Source: Oscillospiraceae bacterium
GTDB taxonomy: Bacteria; Bacillota; Clostridia; Oscillospirales; UBA929
Length of the DNA: 41,827 nucleotides
Direction of reading: 5' to 3'
NCBI GenBank assembly: GCA_031255175.1
Contig: JAIRTA010000060.1
Location: 1 to 41,827 of the forward strand
Positions 35,628 to 41,827 of the stretch are shown one piece after another (within the stretch, counting starts at the first letter, position 1; every line of letters starts with the position of its first letter). The notes beneath the pieces are model-generated. The model was not told where the DNA came from, did not search any database, and was given only the letters and a program-made list of their open reading frames with translations. Made by a program: the position numbers and the translations under genes.

Positions 35628-37559
35628 GTGTCTCTCATGTCTTTTTATGATGCCCGCGACAGCGCTTACAAAGACCCGTTCGGAGCGGTGACTGCGGGGA
35701 CAGACGTCTCCCTCTCCATCCGTGTGCCCCGCGCGCAGGCTGTTTCTCACGCCTTTTTGTGCGTGTCTTTTGAATTTGACCGGGAGAGCGCGGAGATTCT
35801 GATGGACTGGTGCGGGCTGGACAGGGACGAGGACGTCTACCGCGCCGTACTGCCGACCACGGGGCGGCTGGGCCCCGTGTGGTACCGGTTTCGCGTGGAG
35901 CGTTTCGACCGCTCCGACCTTCACATCGGCGTGAACACCGAGACAATGGACGGCAAGGGCATATCCTCAGAGGAGATTTTGCCTCCGTTTCAACTCACTG
36001 TATATGATGAGGCGCTTTTTGTGCCCGATTGGTACGGGCGTGGGATCACCTACCACATCTTCCCCGACCGCTTCCGCCGCACCGACGTCCCCGACCCGGC
36101 CGGCCTTGTGGGCCGGCGCGTGGTGCACGAGGACTGGGACGACGTGCCGGACTTCAAGCCGGACGAGCACGGCGAGATCCACAACCGGGATTTTTTCGGC
36201 GGCTCGCTGGCGGGCGTGCGGGAAAAGCTGCCCTACCTCGCCTCCCTCGGCGTCACGACGCTGTATTTCAGCCCGATCTTCGAGGCGGCCTCAAACCACC
36301 GCTACGACACCGCCGACTACAAGCGCGTCGATCCCATGTTCGGCTCGACGGAGGCCTTTTCGGAACTGTGCCGCGCGGCGCGCGCGCTGGACATACGTGT
36401 GATGCTCGACGGCGTATTTAACCACACGGGCTTCGACTCCCGCTACTTCAACGGCCGCGGGACCTACGACGAGGTCGGCGCCTTCCAATCGAAGGAGTCC
36501 CCCTACTACAACTGGTATGACTTTCAGGAGTGGCCGCACCGCTACGCCTCCTGGTGGGGCATCTACACGCTGCCGCAGGTGAACGAGTCGAACTCCGATT
36601 ATCTCAAGTACATCATAGAAGACGACGACAGCGTGATCCGCCACTGGCTGCGGGCGGGCGCTTCGGCCTGGCGGCTGGATGTGGCCGACGAACTGCCGGA
36701 CGATTTTTTGGTCCGTCTGCGCGCCGCGGCGCGGGCGGAGGCGGCGGACGCCGTCATCATCGGCGAGGTCTGGGAGGACGCCTCCCACAAGACCGCCTAC
36801 GGGGTGCGCCGCCGCTACCTGCTGGGGCACGAGCTGGACGGTGTGATGAACTACCCCTTCCGCAACGCGCTGCTCGGATACCTGCTGGGCGGAGACGCGG
36901 TGCGCTTTCGGTGCGAGATGGAGACGCTGCGCGAAAATTACCCGGCGCCGGTCTTTTACAGCCTGATGAACATTGTCGGCACGCATGACACACCCCGCGC
37001 GCTGACGGTCCTCGGCGTGGACGAGAGCCTGTACGGCCGACCGCGCGAGGAGCGCGCCGCGTACACGCTACCGCCCGAGCGGTATGCGCGCGCGTGCGCG
37101 CGCCTCAAGCTGGCCTCGCTCATCCAGTACGCCTTTCCGGGCTCACCCTGCGTCTACTACGGGGACGAGGCCGGGATGGAGGGGTTTGAAGACCCCTTCA
37201 ACCGCCGCGGGTTCCCCTGGGACCGGGAGGACGCGTCCCTCACCTCGTGGTACACGGCGCTCGGCGCGTGCCGGCGCCGCCACGAGGCCTTGCAGAGCGG
37301 AGCGCTCTCCTACTTGCAGGCCGAGGGGCCGCTGCTGGCCTTTGCGCGCACCGCGCCGGGGGAATACCTGGCGGCGGTGACAAACCGCGCCGAGACGGCT
37401 TGCCCCTGTTCCCTGCCCTGGCCGGCCGCCGCCGCCCGCGATCTGCTGAGCGGCGAGGTCTTCACGGCGCGGGACGGGGTCGTCTCTCCGGCAATGGGCC
37501 CCTTGCGGGGGCGCCTGCTGCTGGCCGAACCCGGCGCGGCCGGCGGCCGCTCCGGCTGA
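35628..37559 (+). CDS. GH13 cyclomaltodextrinase/neopullulanase-type glucanohydrolase
   Basis: Hydrolyses alpha-1,4-glucosidic bonds in maltodextrins, cyclodextrins or pullulan, probably in the cytoplasm because no signal peptide is present. It has 643 residues. The GTG at 35628 sits six bases after AAAGGGGG; an ATG three codons later is the alternative. An N-terminal beta-domain of about 130 residues precedes the (beta/alpha)8 barrel, which starts GITYHIFPDRFRRTDVPD. Conserved regions are LDGVFNHTGFDSRYF, WRLDVADEL with nucleophile D351, IGEVWED with acid/base E380, and NIVGTHDTPRALT with D454. YADEAG-type FPGSPCVYYGDEAG follows. It is a single gene with its own promoter; the usual sugar-transport partners are absent. 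Exact specificity cannot be told. Confidence 0.92.
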   Translation: MSLMSFYDARDSAYKDPFGAVTAGTDVSLSIRVPRAQAVSHAFLCVSFEFDRESAEILMDWCGLDRDEDVYRAVLPTTGRLGPVWYRFRVERFDRSDLHIGVNTETMDGKGISSEEILPPFQLTVYDEALFVPDWYGRGITYHIFPDRFRRTDVPDPAGLVGRRVVHEDWDDVPDFKPDEHGEIHNRDFFGGSLAGVREKLPYLASLGVTTLYFSPIFEAASNHRYDTADYKRVDPMFGSTEAFSELCRAARALDIRVMLDGVFNHTGFDSRYFNGRGTYDEVGAFQSKESPYYNWYDFQEWPHRYASWWGIYTLPQVNESNSDYLKYIIEDDDSVIRHWLRAGASAWRLDVADELPDDFLVRLRAAARAEAADAVIIGEVWEDASHKTAYGVRRRYLLGHELDGVMNYPFRNALLGYLLGGDAVRFRCEMETLRENYPAPVFYSLMNIVGTHDTPRALTVLGVDESLYGRPREERAAYTLPPERYARACARLKLASLIQYAFPGSPCVYYGDEAGMEGFEDPFNRRGFPWDREDASLTSWYTALGACRRRHEALQSGALSYLQAEGPLLAFARTAPGEYLAAVTNRAETACPCSLPWPAAAARDLLSGEVFTARDGVVSPAMGPLRGRLLLAEPGAAGGRSG

Positions 37560-37618
37560 GACGCCCGACAGACTTAAAAGACGGGCCCGCGCGGGCCCCA
37601 TGACACCCGAAGGGAGAT

Positions 37619-38482
37619 ATGGCCGTGGCTTCAAAAAACGCGGGATTGGGCCGTGGGCTGGGCGCGCTGCTCGGCAGCGACGCGCTGCGCGCCGGAGAGG
37701 GCGGCAGCGTGACGCTGCGCATGGCCGAGGTGGAGCCGAACACGGCGCAGCCGCGCCGCCGCTTTGACGAGGCGGGGCTCCAAGACCTGGCCGAGAGCAT
37801 CCGCACGCACGGCGTCTTGCAGCCGCTGCTCGTGCGGCGTCTGCCCACCGGTTACTACCAGATCGTCGCGGGGGAACGCCGCTGGCGGGCGGCCCGGCTG
37901 GCGGGCCTCGCGGAAGTTCCCGCGCTGGTCATAGACGCCGACGACCGCAAAGCCGCCGAGATCGCGCTGATCGAAAACCTTCAGCGCGAAGACCTGAACC
38001 CCATAGAGGAGGCCGAAGGGCTCCGCTCTCTGGTGGAGGAGTACGGGCTGACGCAGGAGGAGGCCGCCGAACGGGTGGGCCGCTCCCGCCCGGCGCTGGC
38101 CAACAGCCTCCGCCTGTTGGCCCTGCCCGAGGCGGTGCGCGCACACCTCATCGAAGGGCGCCTCTCGGCCGGGCACGCCCGCGCGCTGCTGCCGCTCCCC
38201 GGCGCGGCGCTGATTGAAAAAACCGCGGCGCGCGTCGTCTCCGACGGGTTGTCGGTGCGCCAAACCGAGGCGCTCTGCCGGCGGCTCCAGACGGAGGCCG
38301 AGGCGGCGCCCGAGACCCGCCGTGAGCCGAATTATCTCGCGGAACACGAGCGCCGCCTCTCCGAAGGGCTGGGGCGCCGCGTCTCCATCGCCGCGGGACC
38401 GAAAAAGGGCCGTCTCACGATCGAATTTTACGGTCCGGAAGACCTGGACGCGCTGATGACGCAGCTGATTCAACCCGAATGA
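37619..38482 (+). CDS. parB: ParB/Spo0J-type partition protein
   Basis: CTP-dependent DNA clamp that loads at parS sites and helps segregate the chromosome. It has 287 residues; the ATG at 37619 follows AGGGAG. The start ASKNAGLGRGLGALLGSD is typical. The CTP-binding motifs are present: NTAQPRRRFDEAGLQDLAES, GERRWRAARLAGL and ENLQREDLNPIEEAEGLRSL. The helix-turn-helix follows (YGLTQEEAAERVGRSRPALA), then a linker and a dimerising C-terminus (KKGRLTIEFYGPEDLDALM). No parA/soj is next to it, which is unusual for spo0J; a Noc-type paralogue remains possible. A GGGCCCGCGCGGGCCC palindrome stands at 37583-37598 between it and the GH13 gene. Confidence 0.93.
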   Translation: MAVASKNAGLGRGLGALLGSDALRAGEGGSVTLRMAEVEPNTAQPRRRFDEAGLQDLAESIRTHGVLQPLLVRRLPTGYYQIVAGERRWRAARLAGLAEVPALVIDADDRKAAEIALIENLQREDLNPIEEAEGLRSLVEEYGLTQEEAAERVGRSRPALANSLRLLALPEAVRAHLIEGRLSAGHARALLPLPGAALIEKTAARVVSDGLSVRQTEALCRRLQTEAEAAPETRREPNYLAEHERRLSEGLGRRVSIAAGPKKGRLTIEFYGPEDLDALMTQLIQPE

Positions 38483-38557
38483 GACGCCGTCCGGCTGATA
38501 CTCCGCGGCGTGGATTGCGGGGCGTCGGACCCAACGAGACTGAAAAGGCGGGGTGGC

Positions 38558-39199
38558 ATGAAACCGGATTCGAAAATTGTGGAGCTCCCGCGCCCGCCGG
38601 CGCCGCAGGACGGCGCCGCGCCGGAGACCCCGACCCGGGCGCCGGGGAACGCGCGCTTCCTGTTTAAGTATGTGATCATCCTGATGGGCGCCGCGCTGTT
38701 CTTCGTGTTTTTGTCTTATCTCTCCCACATGCAGCGGCAGAGCGAGCTGGGCTGGGCCGAGGTGGAACGGCAGACGGAGTTCTCCGTGTCGGCGCTCGAG
38801 AGTATGGAAAAACTGCGGGACAAAAACGAGTCTCTCGCCGCGCAGACCGCACGGGACGCCGCGCGGGTCGACGCGCTGGAGGACGAGGCCGCGGCACTGC
38901 GCCGCGAGCAGGCGGACCTGACGGCCGCCGCCGAGGCGCAGGCGGCACGGCTGGCGGAGGAACGCGCCGCCGCCGAAGCGGCCGCCGCGGACGCGGAGAA
39001 CCGGGAACGGGCACTCGAACTGCTGTGGCGGATCGAACGTCTCGTCGCGGCGCGGCGGCACACACAGGCCCGCGAGACCCTGGCGGCCATGACGGAGGCG
39101 GGCCTCGACGCGTATCTCTCCGACCGGCCCGACGCGCTGTTTTCCGACGGGCTGTCGGCCCGGGAGGAACTCGCTCGCCTGGCGGAGATCTTGGACTGA
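38558..39199 (+). CDS. Single-pass membrane protein with coiled coil, unknown function
   Basis: A 213-residue protein with no recognised family. Residues 1-33 are Pro/Ala-rich and probably cytoplasmic. One helix follows at about 36-56 (YVIILMGAALFFVFLSYLSH). A long Ala/Glu/Arg coiled coil occupies about 70-165 (RDAARVDALEDEAAALRREQ and similar), and a small helical end (ELLWRIERLVAARRHTQARE, YLSDRPDALFSDGLSAREEL) completes it. The architecture resembles envelope or division coiled-coil proteins. The ATG at 38558 is preferred to one 16 codons upstream because GGCGGGG precedes it and the longer N-terminus looks random. It lies 75 bases after parB on the same strand and may be co-transcribed. 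Confidence 0.75.
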   Translation: MKPDSKIVELPRPPAPQDGAAPETPTRAPGNARFLFKYVIILMGAALFFVFLSYLSHMQRQSELGWAEVERQTEFSVSALESMEKLRDKNESLAAQTARDAARVDALEDEAAALRREQADLTAAAEAQAARLAEERAAAEAAAADAENRERALELLWRIERLVAARRHTQARETLAAMTEAGLDAYLSDRPDALFSDGLSAREELARLAEILD

Positions 39200-39236
39200 C
39201 TCCGGTTCGATTTTCGAGGCGCAGCCACAAAACCAC

Positions 39237-39279
39237 GGTGTCAAAGGCCCCGGCTGCCGCCGGGTGCGCGTCTGACACC
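39237..39279 (+). other. Stem-loop between the coiled-coil and Asp23 genes
   Basis: GGTGTCA (39237-39243) pairs with TGACACC (39273-39279), with an inner stem CCCGGC (39249-39254) / GCCGGG (39259-39264). It stands in the 129-base spacer and may separate the two genes transcriptionally. No U-tract follows. Confidence 0.45.
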
Positions 39280-39328
39280 CAACAGACCGCGGATTCTGCC
39301 GAATCACAAGAAAGGGGCGGTTTTTGCA

Positions 39329-39682
39329 ATGAAGATACAAACAGACCTGGGCGTCATTGATATCAGCGCCGACGTGTTCACCACCATCAGCGGTTGGGCG
39401 GCCAACAACTGTTTCGGCGTCAAGGGCATGGCCACCCGCTCGGTGTCGGACGGTCTCGTTTACCTGCTGCGGCGGGACAGCCTGTCCAAAGGCGTCAGAG
39501 TGAGCGTCGCCGAAGACGACGCCGTGAACATCGAGCTGCACATTGCCGTGGACCACGGCGTCAACATCCCCGCCGTCAGCCGGTCGATCATCTCCGAAGT
39601 GCGTTACGTGGTGGAGAAACTGACCGGCGCGCGGGTGGCCCGCGTGGACGTCTGCGTGGATTCCATCATGACCGAATCCTAA
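39329..39682 (+). CDS. Asp23/Gls24 (DUF322) family protein
   Basis: A 117-residue protein of the Asp23/Gls24 family, comparable to YloU of Bacillus, which precedes the FakA homologue in many Bacillota. Visible features are MKIQTDLGVIDISADVFTTI, NNCFGVKGMATRSVSDGLV, VSVAEDDAVNIELHIAVDHG and ISEVRYVVEKLTGARVARVD. AAAGGGG precedes the ATG. The family is linked to envelope stress and membrane association, but the molecular function is not defined. It is 92 bases upstream of the FakA-like gene, and the conserved pairing supports the assignment. Confidence 0.93.
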   Translation: MKIQTDLGVIDISADVFTTISGWAANNCFGVKGMATRSVSDGLVYLLRRDSLSKGVRVSVAEDDAVNIELHIAVDHGVNIPAVSRSIISEVRYVVEKLTGARVARVDVCVDSIMTES

Positions 39683-39774
39683 TTTGCCATTCGGGTCCCT
39701 CCCACCACGCCTGCCCGATGTCACATCCGGCAGCGGTGATGAGAGACACCCATTTCTTCCTGGAGGTGTCTGCT

Positions 39775-41421
39775 TTGATTGAGCGCATTGACGGCGCCCT
39801 GTTCACCAAAGCGGTCCTGTCCGCCGCCGCCGCCATCGAGGTCGAGCGGCAGCAGATCAACGAACTGAACGTCTTCCCCGTGCCGGACGGAGACACCGGC
39901 ACCAACATGTCGCTCTCCCTCGGCGCGGCGGCGGCGGAGCTCTCCCAACACGCCTATCCGGAGGCCGGTCAGGCGGTCGAAGCCGCCTCGCAGGCGCTGC
40001 TGCGCGGCGCGCGGGGTAACTCGGGCGTCATTTTGTCCCTGTTGTTCCGCGGGTTTGCCAAAGCGGTCAAAGACCGCGCGGCGCTCGACGGCGCCGATTT
40101 GGCGGCCGGTCTCTCCACCGGCGTCGATGTGGCGTACCGCGCTGTCATGAAGCCGGCGGAGGGCACCATACTCACCGTGTCCCGCGTTTCGGCCGCCCGC
40201 GCGGTGAAGGCCACGGAGGAGAACCCCGCCGCCGAATTTGTCCTGATACAGGCGCTGGCCGCCGCCGAGGCGGCGCTGCTGGAGACCGTCCACCAAAACC
40301 CCGTGCTGGAGAAGGCGGGCGTCGTTGACGCCGGCGGCCAGGGCTTCTGCGTGATCCTCTCCGGCATGTTGGCCGCCCTGCGGGGCGAGCCGTTCGTCTC
40401 CGCTCTCCCCGCGGAGGGGCAGCCCCCGCGCGTGCGGGCGGATTTTTCGGAGTACATGTCTGAGGACATCAAATTTGATTATTGCACGGAATTCATCGTC
40501 ACCCGCCGAAAGAAGCGCGACGCCATGCGTCTGCGGGCCTTTCTGGAGGCGATCGGCGACAGTCTGGTCATCGTGGATGACGAGCAGGTCATCAAAGTGC
40601 ATGTCCACACAAACCACCCCGGCCGCGCGCTGGAGGAGGCGCTGACATACGGGCCGCTCTCGTCGGTCAAGATCGAAAACATGCGCGTCCAGCACACGGA
40701 ACAGGTGATCCGGCAGGCCGCCGCGGCACCGGAGGCGGAGGTGCGCGTCATCGCGCCGCCCACGCGCCGGTACGGCTTTGTGACCGTCTGCGCGGGCGAC
40801 GGACTCACGCGGGTGCTGCGGGACCTGGGCGCCGACCAGGTGATCGAAGGCGGCCAAACGATGAATCCCAGCACGGAGGCCATCCTGAAGGCCGTCGACG
40901 CGACGCCGGCTGAGGTGGTTTTCATCTTGCCCAACAACAAAAACATCATCATGGCGGCCGAGCAATGCCTGCCGTTGTCTGAAAAAGAGCTTGTCGTCAT
41001 TCCGACCACATCCGTCCCGCAGGGCATTGCGGCACTGCTGGCCGTGGACACCCGCGCCGAGTGCTCTGAGAACCGCGAGGCGATGCTGGCGGCTCTCTCC
41101 AAAGTGAAGAGCGGCGCCGTCACCTACGCGGCGCGTGATTCGTCCTTCGACGGCCGCCGCATCGCCTCCGGCGACCACATGGCGCTCGTCGACGGCACGC
41201 TGCTCTACCACCACCTGGACCGCGCGCAGGTCGTCTCCCGCTTGGCCCGCACCTTCGGAGAAGAGGCGCCCTCCTTCGTCACGATCTTCTCCGGCGAGGG
41301 CGTGGACGAGGAGGAAGCGGCCCAGACGCGCGCCGTGTTTGAAGAAAACTGCCCGGGCGCCGAGATTCAACTCATCGCGGGCGGCCAGCCGGTGTATTCC
41401 TACCTGGTTTCGTGCGAGTGA
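39775..41421 (+). CDS. fakA: FakA-like fatty acid kinase (DAK2 domain, YloV family)
   Basis: Kinase that phosphorylates fatty acids held by a FakB protein, feeding exogenous fatty acids to phospholipid synthesis. The 548-residue protein starts at a TTG at 39775, eight bases after TGGAGG; the frame is open far upstream but overlaps the Asp23 gene. The N-terminal DAK2 domain holds the nucleotide/Mg site VPDGDTGTNMSLSLG and RGARGNSGVILSLLFRGFAK, with GQGFCVILSGM further on. The central domain includes YCTEFIVTRRKKRD and VHVHTNHPGRALEEALTYGP. The C-terminal domain resembles a FakB/DegV-like fold (ADQVIEGGQTMNPSTEAIL, FILPNNKNIIMAAEQ). No fakB gene is in the window. It is probably co-transcribed with the Asp23-family gene. 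Confidence 0.93.
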   Translation: MIERIDGALFTKAVLSAAAAIEVERQQINELNVFPVPDGDTGTNMSLSLGAAAAELSQHAYPEAGQAVEAASQALLRGARGNSGVILSLLFRGFAKAVKDRAALDGADLAAGLSTGVDVAYRAVMKPAEGTILTVSRVSAARAVKATEENPAAEFVLIQALAAAEAALLETVHQNPVLEKAGVVDAGGQGFCVILSGMLAALRGEPFVSALPAEGQPPRVRADFSEYMSEDIKFDYCTEFIVTRRKKRDAMRLRAFLEAIGDSLVIVDDEQVIKVHVHTNHPGRALEEALTYGPLSSVKIENMRVQHTEQVIRQAAAAPEAEVRVIAPPTRRYGFVTVCAGDGLTRVLRDLGADQVIEGGQTMNPSTEAILKAVDATPAEVVFILPNNKNIIMAAEQCLPLSEKELVVIPTTSVPQGIAALLAVDTRAECSENREAMLAALSKVKSGAVTYAARDSSFDGRRIASGDHMALVDGTLLYHHLDRAQVVSRLARTFGEEAPSFVTIFSGEGVDEEEAAQTRAVFEENCPGAEIQLIAGGQPVYSYLVSCE

Positions 41422-41422
41422 C

Positions 41423-41523
41423 AGGCGTAGATTAGGCGTAGATTAAGAGAAACCACATGGGAGAAAGAGCGAACGCGATAGAGAGAGAAATTAAAGAGAT
41501 AGAGTAAAGAAATTAAAGAGATA
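41423..41523 (+). repeat. Tandem and spaced repeats in a purine-rich spacer
   Basis: AGGCGTAGATT is repeated exactly without gap at 41423-41433 and 41434-41444, starting right after the fakA stop. GAAATTAAAGAGATA occurs at 41487-41501 and 41509-41523. The stretch 41457-41550 is almost all A and G, with few T and C, quite unlike the GC-rich genes on both sides. A 16-codon ORF (MGERANAIEREIKEIE) begins at 41457 but has no clear ribosome site. No sigma-A promoter is clear. Confidence 0.75.
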
Positions 41524-41561
41524 AAGAAAGAAATAGAGAAAGAAGAAGGTGTACCCCCCCT

Positions 41562-41827
41562 ATGAAACGTGTGATTGCGCGCAAATTTTTGTCTCTGGCG
41601 CTGGCGCTTGTGACGCTGGCTTCCTTCGCGCTGCCGGCGGCGCAGGCCGCGGAGAGCGATATCGGCGGCCACTGGGCCGAAGGTACGCTCACGGAGTGGA
41701 TCTCCCTGGGCCTGCTGAGCGGCTACACCGACGGCACCTACCGCCCGGGCGGCTCCATCACCCGCGCGGAATTCGCGAAACTGGTAAACGGTTTGAAAAA
41801 TTACACCGACGCCGCGGGCGACGTCTC
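41562..41827 (+). CDS. SLH-domain exported protein (3' end outside window)
   Basis: The first 88 codons of a secreted cell-surface protein. A signal peptide MKRVIARKFLSLALALVTLA ends near the AQA-A site at about residue 29. Mature sequence goes directly into an S-layer homology repeat: DIGGHWAEGTLTEWISLGLL, SGYTDGTYRPGGSITRAEFA, KLVNGL. SLH domains bind pyruvylated secondary wall polymers of Gram-positive envelopes. AGAAGG is the likely ribosome site, though 13 bases before the ATG. The remaining domains, and so the function, lie beyond the window. Confidence 0.9.
   Translation, partial: MKRVIARKFLSLALALVTLASFALPAAQAAESDIGGHWAEGTLTEWISLGLLSGYTDGTYRPGGSITRAEFAKLVNGLKNYTDAAGDV

Overview
The window reads as chromosomal DNA from a GC-rich, motile, anaerobic member of the Bacillota, most likely class Clostridia. 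This rests on gene content, not on a database search. The evidence is an Rnf complex in the order C-D-G-E-A-B, a CIRCE element before groESL, an L7Ae-like gene before rpsL, an Asp23-FakA pair, a flagellin behind a sigma-D promoter and an S-layer-homology protein. Most sigma-A-type promoters keep a 17-bp spacer and lie just upstream of the genes they would serve.

Layout. 1-1301: flagellin (minus, C-terminus cut by the window edge). 1623-5524: murC (minus), a one-helix small protein (plus) and metG (minus). 5849-7957: heat-shock operon groES-groEL with CIRCE and a two-way terminator. 7966-10199: a short-chain dehydrogenase and a multispanning GT-C-like membrane protein (minus). 10340-15932: rnfCDGEAB with two paired palindromic sites, one pair before rnfC and one before rnfB. 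16082-17285: gap as a single-gene unit. 17403-30055: rpoB-rpoC-L7Ae-rpsL-rpsG-fusA-tuf, with three internal or leading promoters and repeat-rich spacers. 30231-31860: smpB, a lipoprotein cyclophilin and ssrA (tmRNA) with a strong terminator. 31861-35441: an AT-richer accessory block directly behind ssrA, holding a YhcG/DUF1016 PDDEXK nuclease behind two 26-bp palindromes, a small unknown ORF, a DUF3781-GNAT fusion and a RhuM-family protein. 35506-41421: a GH13 maltodextrin hydrolase, parB, a membrane coiled-coil protein, an Asp23-family protein and a FakA-like kinase. 41562-end: the start of an SLH-domain exported protein.

How it fits together. Most of the window is housekeeping: transcription, translation, ribosome rescue, protein folding, peptidoglycan precursor synthesis, glycolysis, fatty-acid activation and ferredoxin:NAD energy conservation. 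The least explained parts are the ssrA-adjacent accessory block with its palindrome pair, and the rnf-associated palindromes, which suggest one regulator acting at two points of the same pathway. No complete, clearly new defence or mobile system could be proven from sequence alone: no integrase, transposase or CRISPR array was seen.
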